In this document: positions 1-10,945 of the stretch, one piece after another
Layout of the letters: the number at the start of each line of letters is the position of its first letter
Numbering within the stretch: position 1 is the first letter of the stretch
Source: Rhodocollybia butyracea
Taxonomy: Eukaryota; Basidiomycota; Agaricomycetes; Agaricales; Omphalotaceae
DNA: 64,000 nucleotides
NCBI GenBank assembly: GCA_015501585.1
Contig: JADNRY010000003.1
Coordinates: 1,033,457 to 1,097,456 of the forward strand
Direction: 5' to 3'
The notes under the pieces: generated by a model
What the model saw: only the letters and a program-made list of their open reading frames with translations
Databases searched by the model: none
Told to the model about the DNA's origin: nothing
Program-made: the position numbers and the translations under genes

Positions 1-1619
1 CCCCGTGACGTATACCTACGAAGTAAGTTCAAGCGAGCCTCGAAATTCGAATTTAACTTACTCTGGGGTAAAACTCACGATCCGAATATGAGCAGACCCG
101 CGACTTTTTGAAAGTAAGGTTTGAGCTCAATTACGCGCCCTTTTCATGACCTAGACTTGGTTTTCAAAAGGATCCGGAGATACATATGTCCTCAAAAACC
201 TGAGAATATGGAAGCAGCCGCGCAAAGATATGTGCGTGATAATCTAACCAAAGGACAACTCCTTGTCAAATGGTGCAACATTAAACACATGAAACATATA
301 TTTGACTTACCTCTTGAGCTCACTACACCACTATTCTTTATCGACTCCATAGAGGCGGAGTGTCTTGAGCGTAACACTCCCATTCCGATTCCGACCTGTC
401 TCTCAGTGGCCGGCTTTTCCTTTATGGGACATTCAATCGTTTGAGCCGAGCATCTGGGTTATCCGGATAAGCGTTTTGGGAGCAATGAAACTGCTGGAGT
501 TGATAAGTTTTTTTCGATCTGTTCGGGCATTCAGGCCTCAGGTCTTATTAACATATTCACTTGAAAGTTCAATTGAGTCACCAGGTGACACAGTGAAAAT
601 GGATAGGGAGATGTGAGAACGAAGGTCAAATGGATGCTCGGTCCGTACTACGCACCAGGTGACAAGGTGAAAATGGATAGGGAGATGTGAGAACGAAGGT
701 CAAATGGCCGTACTACAAAGTCCGAGCCAGCAACAAGCCTCACCTCTCTCACCTGAAAGAATCACGGTCTTATGATTTATCCATCAACGGGATTGGAAGA
801 TATCATTGCTGGGCCCAGAATGTAGGAACGGACGAGTACATGAAAGTCATAACTGGCGATATGCTAGAATTTCTGCGCACCATACTTGCCTCGTTATCCT
901 TGACATGCTTGCGGTAGATGGAGAGGTCATGGAGAGACACAGATAAGGGAAGGTACAACGAAGCAATGGGCTTCCCCAATTGAGGAGGATACAGATACAG
1001 TCAAAGTGAGAAGGGAGCGCAACCGAATGGTGGATGACAGCAGACCGTGGCTGGGTTGAGGAAGGGTTGGATTTTATAATATTAGACCCGCACCTCAGCA
1101 CGCACAATAAGCGCAGGAACGATGGAATAATATTATCCAATGCGCCGGAGGATGTACGGGGAGTAAACGACATCCCGAATACCGAATCGTGAGTTACACT
1201 GTATCACTGAAGCGACCATTCCGATCCTTGGAAAAAGCGTTCAACGTCTAACGCTAATTGGTTTGAGGCCTTGAGGAGCCACGTCCTTCAAATACTTCCT
1301 CAATCCGTTTAATACTACAACGCTTCTCTACTAGCTGACCCCCTTATGTTCGTCATCAACTTGGTATGTATTTCTCAGTATGCGCGCGGTCTCACGCGGA
1401 ATTCCGTCTTTGGACAGACATCAGCTACGATTTCACCATAACCACGAGAACCATGGTTGAAGTCCCTAATTCTACGCTCGTAGATCGCATTGAGAATTGT
1501 CGGGAAGAGCGAGAAGATGATTAATCTTCTGGGCGAATTCAAAGGAAAATGGTAAATATGCTCAGCGACTTATCGTCATCTTGTAAAGTAATACCCTCTT
1601 GATATTGGAGCTTAAGAGA
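1..1619. repeat. Degenerate copy of the segmental module, no intact gene
   Basis: No convincing gene is seen. Stretches match other parts of the window: about 316-420 resembles 37,706-37,790 and 50,812-50,880 (a 'cgactccatggaggcgg' block), and about 430-700 resembles 27,420-27,580 (the 'tttttttcgatctgttcggg' and 'gacaaggtgaaaatgg' blocks). The block 'gtgaaaatggatagggagat' occurs twice here, near 594 and 669. ORFs of up to 108 codons exist but none continues in frame with its paralogous copies. I read this as the worn start of the module that also follows the P450 genes. Confidence 0.55.
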
Positions 1620-2338
1620 GAAAAGATCGTAGTCTGTCGTCCTCAGAGACATGGTGCCTGTGATAATGTCGAGTCTCTGCCCGCCGAGTAGATCGACGAG
1701 CTTCCTAGATTATTCAGAATCACAGTCCCGGGTGACTGTATTTGGATGATTCAGACGGAGCTTGACCTTGGGAGGTAGGTCTTCTATGATAAGCAGAGGA
1801 ACTCTTCGTCGTAGATCTGTGAGGTCCTTTGGAGGAACAGGTGAAGGCGACCTTTGCGGGTCCATTGTGGAGTAGTTGCATAGGAGAGATGACGATTCAA
1901 GCCGCTACTCTCATGTTGAGATTCTGATTTGGAATATGGGTGAGATATTGTTTTCGATAGACGGGAGGCTGATGTAGAAGTAGAAGTAGCGGTTTTGTCT
2001 TTCGTGGTGGCGGACCGTACTACTCCATTGGATTCGGGTCCAGCTCGGGAATAGCCGTTTCCTCTGTAACTGAGATCCATGGTTCTTCGAGAGAGTCGGC
2101 GCTTGTTGGTTTAAAATCACAGCCGCGCTACTTGAACGATGCATAACACCGTATTGTTGGTACGGAGCACCATTCCAGGGAGTACCAGAGCGATCTTGGA
2201 AGGTATATTGACCAGTATCCGCATCGTATCATATACGTTTGGAGCCAAATGGAAGGCAATAACCATCCTGTTATAGCACATTAATGCTACTTGCTTTTGT
2301 GATTTAAAAAACTCGTCATACTGTGGCCAACGGTCCAT
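1620..2338 (-). pseudogene. Family B pseudogene, copy B1
   Basis: This is a broken paralogue of the gene at 7488-8662. The minus-strand start at 2338 gives MDRWPQYDE, matching MGRWTQYDE of B2, but the donor GT that follows in B2 is lost here. The next exon reads as a relative of the GYDADTGKYTF block but has an in-frame TGA. A later part keeps the STSTS..RLSKTISH..SKSE block (about 1900-2010), with much of the middle missing. The tail around 1620-1790 matches the B2 tail only as DNA. No product is expected. The function of the family is unknown. Confidence 0.7.
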
Positions 2339-3501
2339 GGATGTGGCAAATGAAGGGGAAAACAAGGCCGTCGTTGTTCAAGTTGATATATAGGGTGAGC
2401 TGTTAGATCCCGGCCTCGTGCAAATACTCAGGCGAGTGAGCACCGTCATCACCAACAGCAAGAATGAGCTCGCAACTGCGTTCAATGAGCCAGCGTCTTC
2501 TGAGCGAGTACATCCAGCATGTCTATGAGAACAGGTGCATTTAGCGACGTGTGCATTTGATGGTCAACAAGTTAAGTTGAACAAGAGGAAAGCATGTTCC
2601 AGCGCGGAAAGACTCACTTCATCAAGGGAAAGCGTAGTTGATGGCCGCATAGGTTTAAGCCTGTTACGAATTAAATACATCATTGTGGCCTCCCGAAGGA
2701 CTCTAAACCCTCTTGACAACTCTTGACACTAACCGTCACCGTGAGGAACAAGTCAAGGTATATGGATCGAGCGGGCATCAACCGCGATGGAACAGGCTTA
2801 CGGCTGCTTACGGACCGGTTTACTGTTACCATTATTCACGTGCTGTTACTATCCATGGTCACGTTCGGTTTAGTTTCTCTACTACTAGGTTTCTCTTCAG
2901 GGTATGTAAGCCCAAGTATCAAGACGCGGGGAGGTGCGACAGACCAGCACCTCCATTCTATCTAGTTTATGTAATCGAGGAGGGTTTTGGGTGTTGCGGA
3001 GCTACGGGTAGTGGTTGTGTGTATCAAAGGGGCAGTTCAGGCTTGAGGTATAGTTGTTTGTTACACCTCATACGATCTTTCCCGCTCGACAAATTTAACG
3101 TGGTCCTCAAAACTGGTTCGCGTCGTGATCTCAGTGATCTCCAGCCTTAGAATGGCCGGTTTACAACCGCAGATTGGAAGCAATGCTAGTTGCGAACATG
3201 TGCAAGACTGTGCAAGACCGCTCAAGACCCTCGACTAAGAGCAGGTGCCAGGAATACATTTTTGCCAACAGGTACATGGAGACCGCATCGCCCATCCTGC
3301 CAAGGCATCGAATAATCATGGGGGGGCACAGAACATACCATCATATACCAGTTATACGCCGGTATAGCAGTGAGCACGGACCGCCCGCGCGTGATTGAAC
3401 TTTCATGGGCGCAGAATACCAGTATAAATGACAAGTATGTATTCGACTATTCTCATTTCTTCTTTCTGTTTCGCTCTCTTTTGCCTTTCGCCATCCTCGT
3501 C
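2339..3501. other. Intergenic, no gene seen
   Basis: Short ORFs of up to 145 codons occur, but they lack ATG starts or recognisable motifs and I support none of them. The segment lies between B1 and the sedolisin pseudogene and may hold the latter's promoter; the only TATA-like string close to it is 'gtataaatg' near 3421. Confidence 0.4.
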
Positions 3502-5702
3502 ATGATTCTTTGCTCACCAGGAAACTGGCATCTACTACAGTTATGGTCCCTGGTGTCTGTGGCGGTCACGTATGGTGCTATTATCAATAGTCGTACTATG
3601 TTCCTGCATGACCGTCGAGATTCAATACCCAACGGGTTTACCCAGATTGGTGTCGCGAGTGACGATACAATACTCCACATGCGTATCAATATCGAAATGG
3701 GGAATCGTACGGGACTCGAGGACGCGTTGAACAAGGCTAGTGATCCATCTCACGAGAACTACGGCCAATGGCTATCAAAGGAAGATGTGAGTGGTAGACT
3801 GTCCTTTTATTTACGGCTAAACTCAATTTTAAGCCTAGATTCAATACTACGCCGCCCCAACCCGCGAGGCGCTTCACTCTGTCCGAAAATGGCTCTCCTC
3901 AAATAACATTGACTCACAATCAGCGACCGTATCAGGAGACTGGATTAAATTCAATGTTTCCGTCGGAACCGCTAACACCATGCTTAACGCAAGTTACAGT
4001 GTATTCGAATATACAGCTAGCGGACAGCAATTTGTGCGTACTTTGGAGTATAGTGTGCCGGAAGACCTAAAGGAACACGTCAAAGCCATACATCCTACTG
4101 GCTCGTAATGCTATTCAGTAGTTACAGTCTGCTGAATACTTACTAGCCATATGTTTTACAGGTTCTACCATTCGAGCCAACGTGCAATAATTCCATTACT
4201 GGACACCATCGCAACATAGGCTCCGGTGCAGCTGAGAAAGCCTCATCAAACGCAAGTCTTTCAACACAACAGCCCAGTCCTCCAACTGCAATGAGGCTGT
4301 AACCCCTGCTTGCATACAGAAGCTTTACGGTCTTCCGACAACCCTAGTAAACTCAAATACAAGTATTACAATTGGAGTTTCTGCATTTTCGGGGCAGAAA
4401 TGCTAACAAGGTTTGTTAAAAGCATACTGTAGAGTACCGTACTTTGATTGACTCTTTTGCTCATAGGCCGATTTAACAGCCTTCTTGAAAGGGCTTCAGG
4501 CCAGATATGCCCTCCAGTACAACATTCGGGACCGTACTGTGGGATGATGCAGCAAACAGCCAAAACATTTCTGACGCTGGCGACGAAGCTGTAAGTAGAA
4601 GCTCTCTTTTTACACATCGACTGACCATTATCTCGATAGAATTTAGATATCCAAGTAAGCCTTAAGCAATATATCCACGGTAGATTCTATATATCGTTTG
4701 ACAGTACACAATCGGGCTGGCTAATGGCATTCCAACAACATTTTTTGACGTTGGCTCCACTAATAATGACGGAATGGGTGGGACTTTTGACTTCATCAAT
4801 GACCTTCTGGCAGAGAAGAACCCCCGTTGGTTCTAACGACTAGTTATGGTGGTGATTTAAATGGTGATGAAAATGGAGTATCCATACCGTTGGCTTTTGC
4901 GATGTGCGACGCATTAATGAAGCTCACCGCACGTGGTGTATCTATCCTATACGCTTCTGGAGATGGAGGTGTTTCTGGTTTCCAACCTAATGATGAATGC
5001 AATGGCAAATCGTTTTGGGCTACGTGGCCTGCCAGCTGCCCTTAGTAAGTGCGCTACCATCATTGTTCTGAACATGACTGATCACAATGCCTTCAGTGTT
5101 ACCTCAGTTGGTGCCACTGGTAACATTCCTGAGACGGCTGCTGCCTTATCTTCGGGCGGATTTTCCAACCTTTTTGAACAGCCTTCGTGGCGTATGTATC
5201 TCTTTGCCTTCGTTTTGAAACGGAGCTGACCTTTGATCATCCAGAGCAAAATGCTGTAGCAACATACCTCAACAAAACCGGTAACCTGTACGAGGGACTA
5301 TATAATAGGACAGGACGTGGTTACCCCGACGTCTCTGCACAAGGCGAAAATATACAGATTATCATGTATGGAGAGCCCGAGCCAGTGAATGGAACTTCTG
5401 CCTCTTCGCCCATCTTCGCTGCGATTATTGCACTTCTTAATGATGAACTCTCATCAGCTGGAAAGCCGTCATTGGGCTTCCTGAACCCATGGATTTACGC
5501 ACACCCTGAAGCGTTCAACGATATCACAAGGTTCGTGACTCTAACTGTGTTGTAGACTCTATCTTCGCTTAACGATTATTCTAGTGGTTCAAACCCCGGC
5601 TGTGGCACAGACGGTTTCCCAGCTCTCCCTGGATGGGACCCAGTAACCGGAGTAGGTTCCCCAAACTATCCAGCGATGAGAAAAGCATTGGGACTGTCGT
5701 AG
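3502..5702 (+). pseudogene. Sedolisin-family (tripeptidyl-peptidase, S53) protease pseudogene
   Basis: Sedolisins are secreted acid serine-carboxyl proteases made with an N-terminal pro-domain. The ATG at 3502 opens a hydrophobic leader, then a pro-domain (RTMFLHDRRDSIPNGF, later YGQWLSKED). The catalytic domain keeps the Glu/Asp pair (GDEA then NLDIQ), the oxyanion Asp in YASGDGGVSG, the Ser motif NGTSASSP and a C-terminal Ca-site-like part ending with TAG at 5700-5702. About eight introns of roughly 50 nt are inferred; exon 1 is 3502-3786 and exon 2 is 3839-4104. The frame is broken several times: between about 4162 and 4290, near 4399 (extra A), near 4491 (extra C) and near 4821 (C run one short). 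Several breaks are in homopolymers, so assembly error is possible, but the number favours a pseudogene. All catalytic residues survive. Confidence 0.85.
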
Positions 5703-7487
5703 ATGAACTTCGAGTATTGCGCAATGCAACATGTTCAAATCCGTATGTTATCCCTAGATTATTATTGCTTTCACGATGCGCATTCCTATTGAGCCAACGC
5801 CAGAGAAGTATGTGCTTGCACCGTCGCACCCAGCTAGAGTCGACGGAGAATTCGTCAGAGTCTAGCCCATCCGTGTCCTGCACTGGCTTCCGAACTCGAG
5901 GACCATTCATCCCAAACTTATGAGGAAAGTCTGAAGCATGTAATTATAGTATGGGTTTTGAGGATAGCACCCCCAAGTCAGAAAGCAGCCAAGCTAGTCT
6001 TCTTCAAGTGCTCCTAAATCTTGGATCGTAAGTTGAAATACATCTTGTATCCCCGTCTTTGGGCGGGCTCTATTTTGATATTCTTCCGCGCTCTTCAACA
6101 AGCAATGTTCCCTCGGCGTTGGACTTCGTCCACCATCAGCGATATCGACAGCGAGCCCGCGTCCAGCGTTAGAATTCAGATGTTGATGATTTGGATGTTA
6201 TTTCTCTAGGATCGATTCGCCAGCACCGTTTTTACGCGTCAACATCCAAATACTCTACCAATCGCTCACTGCACGTCGAACTTCACTCTCAGAAGTCCAC
6301 TGCGCTCAGTGCTGCTTCAATCCTCCCTATCACAAGCCCTGTGGAAGCCAGGCAACGGTCTCGATTATTCCGCTTCCCGCAATCACTTCCTGCCACTCTA
6401 ACAAACACTTGACTTGCGATTCCTCAAACCGACTGGCCTGCTGAATCTCTCAATTTGCGCCATGAGGACCAGGCTATACCAGTCTATCTGCTAGCTCATG
6501 TACGATATTCGGGTATGAGCAGAATCGAAACACCTTCCGCTTCAGGTGTATAAATATCCGAATGCCCACAACAAGCCCTCCCTTCATCTGGCGAGGCAAC
6601 ACATTCCGCTTGGCGTTTTCTTAAATAAGACAATGACTACTCCGTTTTCGTCTTCCGCGAGGTTGTCGTCTTATGTCGATTTATCCTCGTCTGGTTGTAG
6701 GCACCTGTCTCCCATTTGAAGACCTCTTTCCGGCACTCGCAGTCGTCGGTAACTGGCTCTTCTTGGTTGCAGGCAACGCATAAACGCCTGATCCAAGTTT
6801 ATTGTGCACCCGAGTGGTGTTTCGTTGCGGAGAACTACTTGACGGATTGAAGTGTGCTGTTCAGCGCACCGTTAGAGACGGTATTCGTCTCGCTTAACAG
6901 TCCGGAGATGCTTTTCTAGTTCTCGTCGTGGCAACCAGTCAAGCTGCCTAGTGTTCACCACTTCATGGCACATCCAGAGTGTCATCCTGGTGTCATCCCC
7001 ATTTCTTAGAGTAATATACATCTCTTGCTGTCGCTTCAACCACTATCAGTGTGAGGCATTTGGTCTAACTAATTTTACGACTTTCATGACCGAAACTACT
7101 CAAGTGAATCGAGGAACAGCTGAATATGCCGCACTTGGCGTACAGGTACAGAGCCAATCATGAGTATTGTACAGTGGGGCACATTAAGAAACAGTACAGA
7201 TGTGGCTTAGGATCATAATATAGGGTTGAACACGTCTAGTACGATGAGGACAGCGATAGATTAGAGTCTATAATGTCCATTGGTCTACAGACCTGATATG
7301 AAGAGAGCAGTGATAGGGCACGGCCATAACAATCATGGCTAGAGTCCCAAATTCTACGCTGCCCGTGGATGGCGTTGACGATTGTTGGTAGAAAGAAAAG
7401 GGACTTATCATCGTCTTAGTAGTCCCCTTTGATGTATGACAATGCCGGGTCTCTGCCCGCCGAGTAGAGTTGGACTGGGACTGAGAC
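5703..7487. other. Intergenic, no gene seen
   Basis: Only ORFs under 110 codons without domain signs or consistent splice sites are present. From about 7340 the sequence becomes similar to the tails of the other family-B copies, including a repeated 'gtctctg-ccgccgagtag' block near 7450 and 7558. Confidence 0.45.
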
Positions 7488-8662
7488 TCAGTCCGTTGAA
7501 GAGAGAAACCACCTTAGTCTGTCGTCCTCAGAGACATGGCGCCTGTGATAATGCCGAGTCTCTGACCGCCGAGTAGATCTAGACTGAGACTGAGACTGAG
7601 ACTCAGTCCGTCTCGGTCGATGGCTCGACGAGCTTCCCTTTGGCTTCGTAGGTTCTTCAGAGTCGCGATCCCTGGTATCTGTATTTGGATGATTCAGGCG
7701 GGTACGACCCAAGTCGGGAAAGGGTTTGGTTGAAGAGGATTTGTCGGCAGAGGGGTTGGAAGGAGACGATGATGTATGCCGAGACTGAGCTTGACCTGGG
7801 AGGTAGATCTTCTATGATAAGCGGAAGGAGGAGATGTCACTCTTCGTCGTATATCTGTGGCGTCCTTTGGAGGAACGGGTGGAGGCGACCTTTGCGAGTG
7901 TGGTGACTCCGGTGAATGCGGACGCGGAGTAGATGTATCGGCCGTGGTTCGAGATATGGCTAGCTGAGGAGCATGCGACGAGGATTTATGTCTCGAGATG
8001 GGTTTCTCTTGAGACGTAGATGCATGACGATTCAAGCCGCTACCCTCGCGTTGGGATTCCGATTTGGAATAGGAGTGAGATATTGTTTTCGATAGACGGG
8101 GGGCAGATGTAGATGTAGAAGCTGGGGTTTTGTCTTCCATGCTAGCGGACCGTACTACTCCAACATTCCTCGTAGTGGTCGTTTTTGATTCCACATCCCC
8201 GCCCTCAGGAGAATCGTCCGTGGCTGTAGGAACCGAAGGCCTACGACGAATACGAGCCGCTATGCTTTTCGCGCGTCGTACGACCCTGTTAGGTTCTTGG
8301 GAGAAAGCAAGAGGATCGATTGGATTCGAGTCGTGCTCGGGAGTAGCCATCTCTTCTGTCACCGAGATCCACGGTTCTTCGAGAGAGTCGGCACTTGCTG
8401 GTCTAGAGGGTATCATAGGAGGTATCGTGGCAGCTGCCGCGCTACCTGAATAGTGCATAACACCATATTGCTGGTGCGGAGCGCCATTCCAGGTATTACC
8501 AGAGCGATCTTGGAAGGTATATTTACCGGTATCCGCATCGTATCCTATGCGTTTGAAGCCATATGGAAGGCGATAGTCATCCTGTTATAGCATGTTAATA
8601 TTACTTGCTTTTGCCATAAAAAGAACTCGTTTTACCTCGTCATACTGTGTCCAACGGCCCAT
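7488..8662 (-). CDS. Family B protein, low-complexity Ser/Pro-rich, unknown function (copy B2)
   Basis: I do not recognise a named function. Exon 1 is 8662-8636 (MGRWTQYDE), with an intron at 8635-8582 (GTAAAA..AACAG). Exon 2 runs from 8581 to a stop at 7694, giving 304 residues. An N-terminal block (residues about 10-45, RLPYGFKRIGYDADTGKYTF then QDRSGNTWNGAP) resembles an N-terminal motif I recall from uncharacterised agaricomycete proteins; this is from memory and weak. The rest is Ser/Thr/Pro/Arg-rich with an STSTSAPRLSKT tract and looks disordered. No signal peptide or membrane segment is seen. Near 7785 the other copies have an extra base. With it, the frame would continue to about 7488 through PFPDLGRTRL, SQSQSQS and a tail ending RLRWFLSSTD. 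So B2 may be C-terminally frameshifted, and the interval given covers both options. Confidence 0.65.
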
Positions 8663-9267
8663 GGATGCGGCAAGTGAAGTAAGGGGAGGACAAGACCGCC
8701 GTTGTTCAAGTTGATATATAGGATATAGGGTGAGCTGTTAGATCTCGGCCTCGTGCAGATAGTCAGGCGAGTGAGCTGGAAACGGTCATCGCCGTTCCCG
8801 GCAACCCGCAATTGAATGCTAGTACCAAAGGTGAGTCATCGGGCGCTGAGGAAAGGCAGTGTGAGATAAGCCACCATTGTCGAACTACTGGCTACTAGTA
8901 GTGGTTACCAGATAGCAATTACATTGTAGGATATACGGTTCCGTGGCCACTTGAGGTGTTTTCGAGATTCGGTGACTAGGGATCGGAGCATGATAAAAGC
9001 ATGTGGACTGAGTTTTTCGTGAAGCGAGATGAGTGATTTTGAAGGCTTTGTAGAGTTTATGGAGGGATCCGTGATTGTGCTACGTGCGTGAGTAACATTC
9101 CTACAACTTTGGGCACAAGGAGCATGAATGACCTCTCTTAAACGGCAGCGTATTTTCAGCCGCTCCCGAGGTCCAAAGTTTCACAGTTGGAACTGAGTAC
9201 TGAGTTTTGGCAACACGTAGTTTAGTAGACAAAGTGCAATGAAAAACGATGAAAAACGACAGAACGT
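8663..9267. other. Upstream of family B gene, no gene seen
   Basis: The DNA is colinear with 29,580-30,130 downstream of copy B3 (for example 'tttcagcggttctcgagg'-like and 'gagttttggcaacacgtag'-like blocks), so it belongs to the same duplicated module. No coding signal is seen. Confidence 0.5.
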
Positions 9268-9986
9268 AAACGAGTTACAGACGTTTCAAAAATTCTTGTC
9301 CCACGGGCCAAAAACGCCAAAATTAATCCGTAAAATACAAAAAACAAAAAAAATGTTTCCTGACTTAGTTCTACATGTTCTCGGTCTTATTTTTACTTCT
9401 AAATTATCTACTGTCGTTACTGAAGACAAAGATGATCCATTCATGGACAAACCGGGTAAAGAGACAGCTTTTTTTCATGATTTCTCACATCTGACTATGA
9501 ATTAAAAATTCAAGCTCGAGCTGCCCAGTTCATGATGAAATTGTAAACATTAGCAGTGAGGGTGAGTAACAATGAAGTGGAGACAGTGGATGAGATGAAA
9601 GTGGAGGAGGTACGGAAGAGCAGTGGTACAGAGTCCAAAGATCATTTTTTCGAGGCTCTATCTGTCGCCCCGAAGTCCCAGAGGATAAAAACCTTCGAAG
9701 ATATCGTCGAGCAAATCTTCTGCCATCTTTGTTTCGTCAAAAAAAAAACCATCTGGTTGGCCGAGCAATGAGTGCTTCATATCTCATCACGCTGCGCCAC
9801 GAGTTTCCTATTGAGCTCGAAGTCGTTGGGATTCATACAGAGTCACTAATGTGATAGTATACCATAGTGTAGCAGCAATGGAATACGACGAAAGAACCAG
9901 TAAACATTTTTTTTGTTTTTTGTATTTTACGAATTAATTTTGGCGTTTTTGGCCCGTGGGACAAGAATTTTTGAAACGTCTGTAAA
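9268..9986. mobile_element. MITE with inverted ends of about 87 bp
   Basis: The segment 9275-9361 returns almost perfectly in reverse complement at 9899-9985; both arms contain TTACAGACGTTTC and a GGCCAAAAACGCC block. The colinear paralogue at about 30,100-30,180 lacks the element, which gives an empty site. From that comparison the target duplication is ACGT or AACGT (left near 9263-9267, right near 9986-9990). The interior has no transposase-like ORF. Superfamily not assigned. Confidence 0.8.
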
Positions 9987-10119
9987 ACGTTCATCCGCGG
10001 GACGAACTCGGGCCGCGGTTCCAGAACTCTACAGCCATGATCAAAGCGTCTCAAACTCAATCAAGACCTGGGCACTAGGCGAAGAGTGATACACCAACAA
10101 TGTACTTGGTCCTCCGATG

Positions 10120-10532
10120 TTAACGTTTTAACAGTGTGCTCTACTAGGCTCTATTCTTCCCATCCACTCACAGAAACACAGTGCTTCAATCTCCATTCAC
10201 TACGATGTAAACTCATAGTTGTACCTCAAAATCGCAAGTTTCCTGAGCACCATCCGTCGGATCCGCTAGTGAGTTTTGGCATATGAAGTACAATACGTAG
10301 TTTAGCAGACAAGAGACATCAAATGGCCAAGGTGGGGCTTAAGTATTTGTACGTTGTTTAACAGTGCGCTACTAGGCTCTATTGCTTTCTTCCCCGGATC
10401 TACTCACAAAAAGACATCTACAGCGCTTCAGCTTCAACATTGATCACTACGATGTAAACTACTACCTTAAAATTGCAACTTGGCAAGCTTAAGTGTTATT
10501 TCCTGAGTACCATCCACTGTCCGGTCCACTAG
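10120..10532. repeat. Imperfect tandem duplication of about 230 bp
   Basis: Two related segments follow each other, about 10,128-10,275 and 10,358-10,532. Both hold an 'actaggctctatt' block, a 'cactacgatgtaaact' block and a 'tttcctgag.accatcc' block. A related single copy is found near 30,360-30,480. The last 5 bases (ACTAG, 10,528-10,532) are the target duplication of the adjoining Gypsy element. Confidence 0.6.
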
Positions 10533-10788
10533 TGTAACGCCTCCTCCCCATCTTGCCTGATTCTCTTCCGGCCGCGCCTTATGGCGCGGCCTTAACTTTT
10601 GTCGCATCGCGACTCTTATCTTATCTTATCTTACGATTAGATATCATTTCTATTCTATTCATTTCGATTACTATAACTAGTCGAATTACATAAATTACTG
10701 TAGTTCTTCTACACTACGAGTACACAATCGCATAGCCTTTGTCGTGCTCTTTCGTGTGAACGTAAGACTCTCGCCTAAGGGCGTTATA
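10533..10788 (+). repeat. 5' LTR of the Gypsy element
   Basis: 256 bp, identical by eye to 21,165-21,419 except for one extra G near 10,781. It contains a GC-rich palindrome (GGCCGCGCC..GGCGCGGCC, about 10,569-10,591) and three TTATC/TTATCTTA repeats. Confidence 0.97.
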
Positions 10789-10945
10789 CTTTTTTGAGCA
10801 TCAAAAATCTTTATTAAAAGATTGTGTGCACAAAACTACGAGAAGTAATAACTACTCGACTAGAATTATAAAGTAATCTAAAAAATTATCACCACTCTTA
10901 CTCCGCATCAAAAGCGCCAAGCAAAATCAACAAAAGTTCGATCAC

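Noticed and set aside
2713..3150. 145-codon open frame as a gene
   Set aside because: No ATG start, no domain, and Cys/Gly-rich composition typical of a chance frame; nothing similar in the duplicated modules.
10789..10830. Primer-binding site for the Gypsy element
   Set aside because: The bases after the LTR do not start with the usual TGG and no tRNA 3' end complement or self-priming match to the LTR was found, so no site is annotated.
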